DNA of 64,000 nt from Eumeta japonica. Lineage: Eukaryota; Arthropoda; Insecta; Lepidoptera; Psychidae. The DNA lies in the NCBI GenBank assembly GCA_005406025.1, contig BGZK01000878.1, forward strand, positions 124,001 through 188,000, in the 5' to 3' direction. Shown here piece after piece: positions 35,967 through 48,424 of the stretch. Each line of letters opens with the position of its first letter. Positions within the stretch are counted from its first letter, which is position 1. Below the pieces are notes generated by a model. It made no database searches, was not told where the DNA came from, and was given only the letters and a program-made list of their open reading frames with translations. A program made the position numbers and the translations under genes.

Positions 35967-36489
35967 AGATATAATTACCTTTTTTCTTAATTTTATGAAC
36001 GCACCATTTCAACCAGTTCGCTTGTAAAATACACTTACTACTCCTTTGCATAATACGCACACAGATATGCACATTAAACTCGTTGCACGCATTCGCGCAC
36101 GTTTAGTAGTGCACGCAAAACAATAAACCGGCCAAGAGCATATCGTGTTATACTCAATATAGGCTTCCGAAGCCGTTAATACAAAGAAATGCACAACAGA
36201 TGAAAAAAACTACGTTGTTAAACTTTTTTCCATGTTCACCGCAGATAATAAGTATAAGCACAGAAACAAGTAGATATAGCGACCATTACTCTTAAACTAG
36301 TGTAAACTAAAGTGCACCAGCAACAGAGCATATCTTTATAGTACTTACATCCTTGTGCTAAGAACCAAACTTAAGTAACTCAAAAACAACATTTCCGATC
36401 ATGTTCAAAACAATTTTCGTTGAAAGTACTTATTAATGGTTATCTTCATTTTTTTTCATAATTTTTGGTTATACAGTTTAAAAATTAAA

Positions 36490-36786
36490 GAGGGGGACAC
36501 AATTTGTGCTACTTTCATTTAATAAAAAAATTGCTTAGAAACTTAATTTATTTTAGCTGAGTTATATGTATGTAGTGCCCTTAGAAGTATTTATTATTTT
36601 CATTTAATAACTAAACTAAGTAGACTTCTACAAGACACTTAAACTTTAAATTTCATCAATATACATCTTGTGATTTTTGGGTAAAATGCTTGTGACTAAC
36701 AAACGGACGGACGGACGGACGGACAAACAGACGAACAAGACGAAACTATAAGGGTGCTGTTTTCCTTATTTTGACTTGGAACCCTA
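36490..36786 (+). repeat. LINE/SINE 3'-tail-like repeat
   Basis: ATCAATATACATCTTGTGAT, then GGGTAAAATGCTTGTGAC, a (GGAC)5-like run near 36705-36724, GACGAAACTATAAGGGT and a final GGAACCCTAAAAAG. This is a well-known style of insect LINE/SINE tail that ends in AACCCTAA. The end is well defined and the start is approximate. Confidence 0.75.
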
Positions 36787-39039
36787 AAAAGTGCACACAC
36801 GTATGCTTGCGCAAATTCGCGCACACCCAAAATATAAGGGAAGATGTGAAAAAATCCGAACTAGGTAAGCACGTAATAATGTATTGTAGCGAATAATTGA
36901 GGGATAGATACGCTCACTAAAGTTAATCAAGTTATGAAAACCCTCATAGCATATCAAATATTCCCAACAAGTGAACCAGTTTATTTTCAATAACAACATT
37001 TGCGAGGCTTCATCACCCGGCTTTGGCGTAAACAACGCGAACGCTTCAAAATTAATTCCAAATGGATCCATTATGTAAACGCCGAATAGTCTGGCTTCTC
37101 TTAGAGATGGTATTCATTAGAAAAATATGCCGTTAAGTGCGCACTCATCACGCAATTCGGGAGCAGTCTTATTTATATTATCTTATTTACTCTAACTAAA
37201 ACTTTTTCGTCCTCAGTGTACAGAAATACCTTATGTTTTTTTTTTTATGTTTTCGCAAATAAACATTTTAAATTACTAAATAAATTGCCACTTCAATGGC
37301 ACAGTTGATAATTAATAGATCACATATCAGATCAATCGTTAATAGTTAGTGATACGCGACGGTATACATAGCAAACCGCGACAATGAACAAAATAATAAA
37401 ATAGCAAAATAATCCTCTCTTAAATAATTAACAAAATAGCAATCCGCATGTTTATTTCCAAATCTGTAAGGGCAATTCTTTTAATTGTTTGTGAGCTTTA
37501 GAATTATTTTTTTGTATATTCTGTTTACGTTAATAACATCAGACGTGATATGTTTACTGCTTGGTATTTTACAATAAGGGATGACACCTTGATGATTTTT
37601 TTTATATCTTAGGAATATTATAGCACAGTAACTTATACATTTAAAAGAGTTTTAGTTGTTCCATAGTACATTTATGTATCACAGTATAATCGAATACACA
37701 CCTTTTTTTTTCATATTGTTTACTTTTAATTTTTTTTTAATACTTATACTCCAATAGAGATTAATCTAACAATATTTTTACGTTATCAGGTTGTATATAA
37801 AATCATAAAATGTCTCCAGAAACTTGTCCCATTTCAGAAGCGGTTATGAAAGTTAAACTTTTCTTCGGTGATTGCACAATAGTTTTTACATTGCGATTGT
37901 TACATTTAAAATAACTCCTAGGTACAGATTAATGGGAGATAAACAAACACAATCAATGCAAAGATTTGTGGGTAGTGTGTGGATTAATTAAGAAATCAAT
38001 AGAAGGCCATATTTAATCATTTATAATAAACATTCAACTAAAATTTAAATAAAATTTTATTAATTTTCTCTAGACACTTATTAAAAATAATAAATTTAAG
38101 TATAAATTTCTCTAAATTATTATTTTACATAATGAAATAATAAAAAATATTGTCTTTTTATAAAGTTTATTTTTAGCGCTTATCGATGTATAAACAAACA
38201 ACTGATCTCAAGGTAGCATTAAAACAATTAATGAAAGAGTTCCGCTGGGCCCTGATACTGCTAATCGGACTACCGAGCGTAATCTTTTGACGGGTCCTGC
38301 CACGACGCCTTTTCAAATAGACTTACGGTCAGAAGTGTTTTATCTAGACAATTATTAACGACGCTCTCAACCCATTAGCATAAAAGAGATACCTACAGAA
38401 AGTGGATTTGCGTATGTATTTGACTGTAAATTACCGATGTTCGTCAGCAGCCGTAGGATCCGCAGCGCCTACTTTCGTACTACATAACTTATTCCAATTT
38501 GTTTTTAATTCGTCGAGCGAGGTTCTATCATGCCACTGCAGGGGCACATCCTCCTCAATCTATTCAATCTAGGTTGAGAGGCTAGGATCTTAACCCACAC
38601 CGACTCGGTACTCTGTGAAGGTCGTTAGCGTGAGCAGTAATAACGTCTGAAACCGAAATCTTAACCTGCTCTCCAAGACAAAAATCAAGGGCCTTAATTT
38701 CATTTTAGTTAAGAATTTATTCGTCGATTCGCATCAAACTCCTAATTTGAAAGCAACGTATTAACACGTTAGTCGATTCATTATCTAAGTACATAAAAAT
38801 TGATATTGATCTACACGACATTAATGGACTTCCATAACATTACATTGAACACATAATCTATGTTTCAATGCAGAAGGTTTCTATGCAATCTATTTTAGCA
38901 TTTGTCACCGTCTTCTTCCGCGTTTTGTACTACTGAAACAAATCAATGCGCTGATTCTAAAATTGTTTCACTAATAGAAAGTTACACCACCCCCGAGTAG
39001 TTTATATTTTATTTTGACACTAACATTACCCCCGACTTC
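36787..39039. other. AT-rich stretch, nothing recognised
   Basis: A moderately GC-rich block at 38240-38520 has no recognisable frame. The other short open frames look spurious. Confidence 0.45.
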
Positions 39040-39245
39040 TCACAAATCAGAACCGTAAACGATGATGGTGTCGGTATTGAAAGCTGGACGAGAAACAAAA
39101 TCGGAAACGGGATCAAGATCCGGACCGGAGTCCAAACCGATTGTTGGACGGAGTTTAGAATCAGGAGACTAACCGGGATCGAAATCAGGAGCGGTACTGG
39201 GACCAGAATTGAAAGCGGGAACGACATTGGTATAAGTAAGTTCAT
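39040..39245. repeat. Degenerate six-base-periodic GATC-rich repeat
   Basis: The plus strand is a decayed hexamer array of the GGGATC / GGAACC / GAACGG type. The regular period keeps the minus-strand frame (39009-39296) open and gives it a repeating Ile-Pro/Val-Pro-Leu pattern, so that frame should not be read as a protein. Confidence 0.8.
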
Positions 39246-39699
39246 TGAATATAAAAGGTGAAGGAACATATTCGACGTCCACACGGGGAGAGTCATGGGT
39301 GAAAAATTAGTGTGTACATATGTTTATCATTGAATTCCTAAACGTTTGGACCGTTCATGATGACATTTTTTGTGTGCTGTCGAGGTCTCGGAGTGATTTA
39401 GATTCACAACTAAACCTGGTAGGTGGCACTGCGATCGAGTTCTAGTTTTTCTTGAAATATCTTTTTTTGCATATCTATCAGAACATACAGCCCCAAAATT
39501 TCACCCCCACCACCAGCCCAACACTTTTAAAATGTATAACTAACCTTTAAAGTCTTTGAAAGTTAATTAATATAATTCATAGTTACTTTGTATACCATAG
39601 GTGGCGCCAATGTTGAATTCTGTGGTATTTGTCGTAAGCACAAACATATGCGCGAGTCACTTGCGTCATAGTTAGGCACTTTTTATTAATCTTCAATTT

Positions 39700-39812
39700 C
39701 TATTCGTTCTGTTTCGATAGACATAAAGTAGCATAGATTATCATAAAACATTTCCCGAACCCGCTGAGAGCAGGTAAGTTCGGGCACGACAAAGTCTGTC
39801 AGGTCAGCTAGT
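39700..39812. repeat. LINE/SINE-tail-like repeat
   Basis: Contains CATTTCCCGAACCCGCTGAG, then GCAGGTAAGTTCGGGCACGA and TCTGTCAGGTCAGCTAGTTA, a phrase common in lepidopteran dispersed repeats. CCCGAACCCGCT and AGCAGGTAAGTTCGGG can pair. Confidence 0.6.
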
Positions 39813-42406
39813 TATTAATATATTAATACCTTATATGTTTAAATGATATGACAATATTGGCGTGTACCCGTGTATTTGAAAACTGAGTTAAACGCCATAA
39901 AATATTTCTCTCGAGAGGTAAAAATATTCCTATCAACGAAGTATATCCACCTTGCTGTAACAGTATAAAACGTGTTTTCTTATGTAAAATGCGATCGCAT
40001 ATTTATGAAATGAAACTGTTTTCTTACCGAGCGTTGCATCATTATTCTCTACACCTTCATTTTTTTTATAGTTAACCAACAACAAACAGTTACTATACCA
40101 AGAAAAGGAGAGGATTTTTTATTTTTTTTTAGTAAGCCTATTAGTTCTTGATGATTTTTAAATACCTTTTTTTTGTAACATATTTCGTTTCTGACAAGTA
40201 AACAAACACGCACCGAATGCAGTGAGCTATTAGTTATATGCGGCAATATTCGTTATTACTATGCACTTGGCACTCCCTACTGAGCTATAATAAGTTAGGG
40301 TTGTTTGAGCCCGCCGATGTTCGGTTGTCCACGTGTATTTTTTTCAGTTTAGTATAGAGCTGACTTTCTAGGACTATTTTTTGGCATTTATGATTCTTTA
40401 ACTGAATGTCTAAAAACATAAACGATTTTGAAAATGAAACCTGACAAAAATGACATTTCTTTTTGTTCATTTGCATTACTCTTGCGGTTTAATTGGAAAC
40501 GTGCGCGATACTTTTTCATCCGACAGTATTATTTTAAGACCCCTTCGCAGCGAAAATATTTTTCGAACAACCCTGAAAGCAATCTAATCGAAAGCCCCTG
40601 CCGTTTGTTTGCAGCTTTGCGTGGCTTAGCCGAGCTTAATTTAACGTCGAGTTTCTTCCAGGAACGTAATCATCGTCTGTATTTCAGCTCTACTTTTATT
40701 ACTTTTATCAGTTATTTAGGGTTTTCGGCTAATGGCTAATTGTATGGATACTTTTTATCTCTTAGAGTTTGTAGGACAAACCACGGGATGGCTGCAGACA
40801 TTGCCATTTTAATAAGTAATTGCCTATTCTTTTGAATAACTGCAGCAGTTAAAATAGTAATGAGGTCGCTCTTACTGAAAGATATTCAACAGTTAACACG
40901 GTGCAAAACAAAAAACTGTGGGGACTAATGATATTTCAGAGTAAACTCTACAAACTCTTATTATGAAGCAGTTTCAAATCGATATAATGGTTGCGAAAAA
41001 TCCACCCCATGATCCAGAACCTAAGCGTTTTAGGTCCGGCGGGTACAACCGACTGTTTAATTAGTAATGTGAAAATGGTTTTAAAATGATTTTTATAATC
41101 GAACTGTAAAACTCCGAGTCTGAACAAATGTTTTAAATAAAAAAGACTCCATAAGTGAGGATAGTTAATAATTGAAAAATGTAAAAGTATTTTAATGTGA
41201 TTATTCCTAAACGTAAAATATCGTTTTATAAATAATTATAAAAGAAAATCATCTCGGATTCTTATGCGAGCTTGCGACGTTTGTGGTTGTTATGGTTTGA
41301 CTTTCAGGTCCTAGCAATTTTAGCAGCAAAACCCAAAAAATCTACTCAGTTTCTTAACTAATCTATGGATTTAAGGTAAAAGAAAATGGGCGATGGTGCA
41401 TCCGTCTCCAACGACATACAGCGATACACATGGTTTTTCTTAGGCCTTACTCGTAAAATGAATCGAATTAGACAGTTACAGGTTACAAGCATTTATGATC
41501 ACGATCAATTTGAATATGAAAGTGCATTCAATTCATTTTGAGATAATGAAATTGACATGAATGTGTAAACAATTTTTAATTGATTTTAAATAAGGAGGAA
41601 GTTTTATATCCATCTGCATATATTTTATTCATGTGTGTTCGGCGACAATTTCCGGAAATTGTACACCATATACAAAAACTTTATTTTTTCTTTTGAAAAG
41701 ATGTACTCTCGAGGTGGTTCCACAATCATTAAGTCAAAATTTGATGATGGCATCTCAGAGTATTCGAGGGATACTCTTAAATATTATTAGCACTTGTAGG
41801 GTATTTGAACTTTTTTTTTAGTTATTCTAGTATTTGCGGCAGGGAGTCATCATTTCATGCCGCTGAGCTGATGATCGCAGCTACAGCACTCTTTAAAGGT
41901 TAGGAGTTAGAGGATAATACTGCCGCTCATCGAAAGTAGTCCCTTCAATAGCTTTTAATAAAACTCATTAAACACAGAATGAAAATTATTTATCTGTTTA
42001 TATATTTCATAGAGAACACAAACCGGATAACAATCATTGCATTGTTAGTAGACACATGAATTATGTATTAGTGATAGGACTGTAATCTTAACTATGTGCA
42101 CAGTACTCTAGATTTGGTCGGACCTATGACCTACGAAGCAAACAGCGGAGACTCGGCTTAATATACTATCGTGCTCTATTGCGTGACTTTTTAGATTGCC
42201 ATAACATTTGTTTATAACATTAGGTATTTGTACATTTTTCACAAATTACGTTAAAAAAATACAGATATTATGCTCTACATGACTTTCAGGTACTTTGGAA
42301 TTGAACACAATATCTAAAGGATTAGAATATAATTAAAAATTAAGATCAAAACGATGATCATGATTTATCACGATCGTTGTTTTTTCCTTCTGAACCTGGT
42401 GTCTTG
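39813..42406. other. AT-rich stretch, nothing firm recognised
   Basis: A GC-richer patch at 40490-40730 keeps a 103-codon plus-strand frame open (40428-40739) without a known domain. Confidence 0.45.
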
Positions 42407-42426
42407 GTGAACTTTTTAAAGTTCAC
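42407..42426. repeat. 20-bp perfect palindrome
   Basis: GTGAACTTT TT AAAGTTCAC. The arms contain AGTTCA, which resembles a nuclear-receptor half-site, but this could be chance. Confidence 0.7.
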
Positions 42427-42999
42427 TATATTCTATTCATACGCGTAAAGATAAAAAATAAAATTGAACCATAATACCAGAGTAGTCGATCAAACTCATC
42501 AATGATAAGCATGTCTCGTAAAGCCTACATACGATATCCTTCGTCCTCGTTTTATTTGCCATAATATAATTCCTTTGTACACGCCAAAGGGCGTAACATC
42601 AAAGATGGAGTTTCTCTTTTCAAACTTTGTTTTTGTTTTGTACGAACGCATGAATGTACAATATTTATGTGTTTCTGACGTATAACTTTGATAGAACGTT
42701 CCATGCAAGAATTTGAAATTTCAGGAATTAATTAGATATGTTTGCTTCTGTTATAATCCAGTTGACATGAATTGTACCTTGACATATATACGATACAAAA
42801 AAAATGTATTATCTTTTTGTGTTTGGGACTCCTTTACTTTATTTTTCTTGAATTTTTTTAAGCTGAAGCCAAGATAAAGTTCATTAAATTCCAAACAATT
42901 TACGGTACCACTTTACGGTTAACACTATACCACTTATTGCTTCTACGATTTCCAACAATACCAAAAGTCGATCACATTCTATAAGAAAATCCGTATTTC
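42427..42999. other. AT-rich DNA, nothing recognised
   Basis: Short open frames only; no repeat family recognised. Confidence 0.5.
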
Positions 43000-43035
43000 G
43001 TTTACCCGTACTATTATGAAATAGTACGGGTAAAC
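43000..43035. repeat. Perfect 16-bp inverted repeat
   Basis: GTTTACCCGTACTATT at 43000-43015 pairs with 43020-43035 around 4 bases. Pairing continues imperfectly outward (CGTATTTC versus TAATACG). Confidence 0.9.
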
Positions 43036-43516
43036 TAATACGTATAATCGAATAACGAAATGATTCACCCAGCGCTCCTGACAATACTGAATATTCAGTG
43101 CTGAAAATTGATTAGAAAGACACCCATTGGATGATTCTAATTTTGTCAAAGAACTCCGGGGAAAGCCTTTGATAACGTGACGACAAATTATGAGCTTAAT
43201 GTAAATAAGGCAAACATCAAACGACCTAAATCAATAAATAAACGTTAGCTATAATTAATAATTAAAATAAAATATTACTTATGATGCCCACGTCAATATC
43301 AATTTGTGACAGATAAAAAGACGTCTGAAAGGCGAAGAGGCGACGCGCACTAGTACCGGAAAGAATTGATTATTTTAAATAATGTTACACGAAATATTAA
43401 TTACCTTTGGTTTTATGATTAACATCCCACATAAATATATATTTTTTGAATACAGTAGAAAATCTATGCATACACAAGACACTTATATTTGAACTGAAAA
43501 CTTGTTTAAGTGCGTT

Positions 43517-43740
43517 GGGTATTTTTGAAATGGAAAAAAAGATTAAATTCGCGACACGGTTAGCGTTACCGTAACCGACAATTCTAATTATAAGTATGTA
43601 CATATATTGTGTATGTACGTACATAGATACACGTACATGTGGGCATTTTTTGAGATGGGAAAAAAAACCTTTGAACTCGTGATACTGTTACCGTTGCTGT
43701 AACCAAAACTGTATATATGTATCTACATATATTGGCCCCG
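43517..43740 (+). repeat. Diverged tandem duplication, period about 124 bp
   Basis: Unit 1 starts at 43517 with GGGTATTTTTGAAATGG and unit 2 at 43641 with GGGCATTTTTTGAGATGG. Both then show an A-run, a GACACGG or GATACTG block, GTTACCGT followed by GTAACC, and GTACATATATTG or CTACATATATTG. Confidence 0.85.
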
Positions 43741-44138
43741 TTTACATGATGTTTACATTAGTTGAATTTAGGTTGAAATACATGGAAAATATAACTACAT
43801 ATAATATAAACATTTATTGTGTATATACGTATGACTTATTCAGGTCGGAACTTTTCGTATTTTATTTGTAAATTTGTGTTTTGAGCAATAGATGGCAAGT
43901 TTTGTATAAAAAATAATATGCATTATTTTTCATGTTCAATATCGCATTAAATGAAAATTGTCATATAATTTTCGTAGTAGTAGTTTATAATAATGAATAA
44001 AAAAAAAACACTTCATTTAAAAATATTTCCTGCACAATAAAATATTTCCTGATGATCAAAAAATATTTCCTGACGGTTCAAAAAATACACATGTAATTGT
44101 TTAAGTTTTCACTTCTGTATGTCGGTACTCACGGAATG

Positions 44139-44232
44139 CCATTTTTTTTCTATAATATTTAAACCTTTTTGTTTATTCCTGTAAGTTCGATACAGGAATA
44201 AACAAAATGGTTTAAATATTATAGAAAAATGG
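44139..44232. repeat. Long hairpin, arms of about 43 bp
   Basis: The arm 44139-44183 pairs with 44191-44232 around a 7-base loop. The only differences are a T-run that is three bases longer on one side and one mismatch. It could be a foldback MITE or a hairpin-RNA source. It ends 80 bases before the poly(A) end of the Jockey element. Confidence 0.92.
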
Positions 44233-44302
44233 TGGCCTACGAAGCACCGAAATGTAAAAGCTCCTTGACTTAAAAGTCTATTTTTGCAACCTCCAACCGG
44301 AA

Positions 44303-44312
44303 GAAATGATAA
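44303..44312. repeat. Putative target-site duplication, 3' side of the Jockey element
   Basis: GAAATGATAA lies directly beside the poly(A) end and matches GAAATTATAA at 48849-48858 in 9 of 10 bases. Short AT-rich matches can arise by chance. Confidence 0.55.
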
Positions 44313-44327
44313 TTTTTTTTTTTTTTT
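44313..44327 (-). other. Poly(A) tail of the Jockey element
   Basis: Fifteen T on the plus strand, that is a 3' poly(A) in element orientation. It marks the 3' end. Confidence 0.85.
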
Positions 44328-44442
44328 CTCTATCCTGCGACTTAGCAATCTGTTTCTACAGAAACAATAATCTAATTTGATATCAGATTTACATCAGAGA
44401 AACTGAATTAGCTGAGATGTGTCCCCAGTGGTACCATTCTCA

Positions 44443-47098
44443 TCACTTTTCGGCAAATCTTATTGCTAGATCTGATATACTGTTTCTTTTTAGACGAGAG
44501 TATCTTAGACTGCCCTCCCCCTGCAGTTCTGTGACAAGCTGATTGATATGTTGGTCAAGTCTTGTTTGGTAATTCTTGCTGTAGTTCTCTATTTCCTCTT
44601 TCACCGTTCTCAGATTCAAGTCTAGGTTTATATATTTGTTGCTTATGTGTGGTGGAATATTGAACATGGCTCTCATTGTTTTACTTTGAAACCTCTCTAA
44701 TATTTCTATATTACTGTGACTGGCAGTGCCCATAGCTGAATGCCGTATGTCCATACAGGCTTCAGTATAGTTTTATAGATTGTCATTTTACTGGCGTCAG
44801 ACAGCTGTGACTTGCGTCCAATGAGCCAATACATGCCTCTAAGTTTGCAGTCCAGTTGTTTCCTTTTTCCATATATGTTTGCGCCACGTGAGCCGTCGGT
44901 CGAGGTGCATACCTAGATATTTAGCATCATCTGCTTGTGGGATTTCTACGTTGCAAAGTTTTACGGGTGGGCATGTTTTCCTTCTGAGAGTGAAGGTTAC
45001 TTGAACCGATTTATCAGTGTTGGCCTTAATTCGCCACTGTCTAAGCCATTTTCAATAAGGTTCAGGTGTTGTTGGAGGCTATCGGATGCTGAGTCTTGAT
45101 TTTCATGTGTTGAAAGGATCGCGGTGTCATCTGCATATGTCGCTGTAGTTGTGGAAGCGTGAGCGGGTAGATCTGCTGTGTATATCAAATAAAGAACCGG
45201 TCCCAGTACGCTACCCTGGGGTACTCCAGACCTAATTACGTGCATGTCAGATGTATCGGAATTTATCTTCACTTCATAGCATCTATTTTCAAGATATGAT
45301 TTTAAGAGTGGGAAGAATGAATGAGGCAACATTTTTTTAATTTTGTATAGCAGTCCACTGTGCCAAACTTTGTCAAAAGCCTGGGATATGTCTAGGAAGG
45401 CAGCGCAACAATATAATTTGTTTTCCAGCGCTCTGCCGATTACATCAACCAAACGGTGCACTTGCTCGATAGTACCGTGTCCCTCTCTAAAGCCGAACTG
45501 GTGAGTTGGTATTATTTCTGTTATATGTTCTCGCATTCTGTTTAATACAATCTTTTCGAGTAATTTTCCAACTACCGGAAGAAGACTTATAGGTCTGTAT
45601 GATGTAACATCATGAGATAGTTTACCTGGTTTCTGTATCATAACGACTTGGGCTATTTTCCACTGGCTTGGGTAGAAGGATAATCTTAGGCATGCATTAA
45701 AGATAGCAAGAATGAGTAGTAGACCTTTTTTTGGAAGTTGTTTCAGAAGAGTAGGCTCTACGAGATCATAGCCGGGGCATTTACCTTCTTTAAGTTTTCG
45801 TATTTCCCGGCTTAGTTCATAGAGCGTGACATGTTTTAATGGTAGGCACAACTGATTTGGTGAACTTAAGTATTCGTCTATTTCATTATCTACGCTATGA
45901 TCGTCGCTAGGAGGTGGTTCAAAACTTTTGTAAATGATCCGCGAACGTGGCAGCTTTCTCACCGTCAGAGCGAGCCCAGGTCCCCATTTGTGTTTTTATT
46001 GGTGTAGCCTGTTGTTTAGGACGCTTCATATTTTTGTAGCTTTGTACAGAGAGTAGTTTGTGTCGCTAGTAGGTGTCAGTTTTGCAAGGTAATCTTGCAG
46101 GACCTCATTGTCCATTCTTTGTTAGCGCTTTTAGTTGCTGTGATGCTTTATTGAAAGCAGTTTTATCACGTGCATAGTGGTTGTTTTGCCATTCTCTGCG
46201 GGTCGGCGTCTTTCGGTTACACTGTCCCTAATAAACGTAGGGTATACATGCTCTTTAGCTCTACCAGCTTTACCTTGGGGCGTGGATCTGTTGGCCGCTG
46301 TGAATCAATTTGTTTATATCTTCAATTGCTTGTTCAACTTCTTCGACCGTTTTCAGTGAGACCGTAAGTTGTGTTTCTTCTGTAATAATATCTCTGTATT
46401 CTTCCCAATTCGTTTTCTTATTGTATAATCTGGGTGGCGCTTCATTTAAGATTATTTTATCATTGACATTAAGAATTACAGCCGAGTGATCTGAGGTAAG
46501 GTCTAAGTCGGATTCCACACTGGTGTTATTGATTATAATATTTTTGTTATGAAAAGTCAAGTAGATCAGGAGTCTTTCGTGGATCAGTCGGCCAATAGGT
46601 GGGTTCACCTGTGGATAGGCATTCAAGGTTAAGTTCTTTAACAGCCTGGTAGAGTTGTCTGCCTCTGGTTGTTACTAGCCTGGAGCCCCAGAACAAATGT
46701 TTAGCGTTCCAATCGCCTCCAATTATATAACGATGTCCGAGTTGAGAGAAGAAATGTCTATAATCTTCTCGTAATATTTGATGTTTAGGCGGGCAATAGA
46801 CTGCAGCTATTGTAATGTCTGAACTTTTGCCACTAACTTTAATGAGTGTAGCTTGTATCTTGTCTGTCGCAAATGGTTCAAGCGAGTGATGTTTTATGTT
46901 GCATTTTATGAGTACTGCCGTTCCTCCGTGCGCATTTCCTGATGGGTGATTGGTATTGTAAGTAGTATAGCCCTTGACAGAAAGAAAACTTTTACTAGTG
47001 AACCTGGTTTCGGATATTAAAGCTATGTCGATTTTGTTCATGTTCAAGAACATTTCTAGCTCTAGCCTCCGTGCGGCTAGTCCATTAGCGTTCCATGT
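44443..47098 (-). pseudogene. Jockey ORF2: endonuclease-reverse transcriptase, frameshifted
   Basis: ORF2 encodes the enzyme that nicks target DNA and primes reverse transcription. It opens with IITWNANGLAARRLELE, typical of Jockey endonucleases. ISETRFT (catalytic Glu), IIGGDWNAKH and LTSDHSAVIL (catalytic Asp-His, 46486-46494) follow, so the endonuclease motifs are present, broken by a frameshift near 46556. The linker 46270-45965 carries several shifts. The intact 321-codon stretch 45962-44997 holds the reverse transcriptase: QWKIAQVVMIQKPGK, SYRPISLLPVVGKLLEK, FLDISQAFDKVWH, GVPQGSVLGPVLYLIYTADL and TYADDTAIL (YADD at 45126-45137). Further shifts near 45005, 44870 and 44745 break the thumb and the C-terminal part, which ends with ASHSNIEILERFQSKTMRAM. 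The start codon is unclear; ATG at 47053 would lose the TWNANGL strand. Confidence 0.93.
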
Positions 47099-47100
47099 GA

Positions 47101-48424
47101 TTATTTTGAGATTAGAATTAAATTTTTTTTAAGGCTGCCCAGTAGCTGGATAAACCTATCCATCATGTTGTCTACCATGTTAATCATCATGGTTTGCATT
47201 CTGTTGAACATCTTATCTAGAATGTCTTCCAGCTGTTGCATTTGAACAGGTTCGTTTGAATTTGTTGTCTTGTTTGTTTTGGTTTTTGTTACCTCAGCAT
47301 AAGTTGGTGTATTTTTGTTCAAAGTATTATTGTTAGTCTGTGAAATATCCACATCTGGCTTTCTAGTTAGTCGTTTTATTAAATTTGTGCGCGTGGCTTT
47401 TGGTTGTATTTTTAGAATATGTTCCTTGTACTGTTTGTATTTAGCACATCCTCTGTAACTGGCGGGGTGTTTTTGCTGACAGTTCGCACATGTAGCTACT
47501 GAATCTTTAGTTTTTTTTTACAGGTGCTGGTTGGGTGGTCTTCTCCGCACTTGACGCATCTGAATGGTCTGTGACACTGATTTTTGGAATGACCAAACCT
47601 TTGGCACCTTTTGCACTGGATGATTTCTTTTTTCTTATAAGGTGGTTCAAATGTTACCTTCATGTGGTTTAAGTATTTCAAATTAAATATATCCCTATTG
47701 TTCGACTTGGGTTCTAGGTCTACATAAAACAATGGTAGAGGTTCCTTTGAGGTTCGATGGCGTACATTAACAATTTGTCTTACTTCGTGCCCGTTTTCTT
47801 TGAGTATCTCTTTATTTCAGTGGTATCTTCTGAGCTGTGGAGACCTCTCAATACAACTCTGTATGGTCTTTCGCTCTTCAGCATGTATGTGTAGTGACTA
47901 ATATTGTCTGAGATAAATTTTTCCTTACTGATTTATATATTTCTATATTTGCTGGCATTATTTTCACTGTGTCCTGACTTAAGTGTAGTCATAGTGTAGT
48001 CGTCCGTTGTTGTAATTTCTTTTAATTTATTTCTGAGGGCGTTGATATCCAGGACTCCAGTTACGAAGATTGGCTCTGGTTTTGGTGGCTTTTCTGTTTC
48101 TTTATTGTCTGTTGTAGCTTCCTCATCGTCTAGTATATCAAATTGATTATGTGTAGGGATTGCATAAGTAGATGTACTAGACTTTTTTTTTATATTTTCA
48201 GTCTGTGGAGACTTGGTTTCCACTCTCTTTCTTTTGGCTTGGAGAATTCTGTCTTGCTGCCAGGTATTCTTGTTTGGGTCGTTCGCGCTGAATGGAATTT
48301 CAGGGAAGTTGATATCTTGCGGTAAGGTACCGAGTGAATTGCTGCGTGCTTTTGTAAACATGCTCTTGTGTAAGGTTTGTTGAATCATAGTAGGGTTAGT
48401 TTTAGTTTTCAAGTTCTCGTTCAT
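47101..48424 (-). pseudogene. Jockey ORF1: gag-like nucleic-acid-binding protein, broken
   Basis: ORF1 proteins of Jockey elements bind the element RNA and help target it. The first 163 codons (48424-47933) are polar and include PKPEPIFVTGVLDINAL. An in-frame TAA at 47935-47933 interrupts the frame, which continues ISKEKFISDN and SERPYRVVLRGLHSSEDTTE, matching the region before the zinc knuckles (PRE_C2HC-type). A one-base loss at 47808-47817 shifts it. The next part (47732-47496) has LPLFYVDLEPKSNN, then CKRCQRFGHSKNQC and CVKCGEDHPTSTC, two zinc knuckles. A shift in the nine-T run 47511-47519 precedes a third, CANCQQKHPASYRGC. The last part (47352-47101) has Met-rich, amphipathic wording, possibly a coiled coil. 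Total about 440 codons, normal for the family. Confidence 0.92.

Noticed and set aside
39009..39296. 95-codon minus-strand frame with many Ile, Pro and Leu residues, like a membrane protein
   Set aside because: It is the translation of a six-base-periodic DNA repeat, which keeps the frame open without selection.
44997..45962. 321-codon frame as a host gene
   Set aside because: It is the reverse transcriptase of the Jockey element, with matching flanking domains on both sides.
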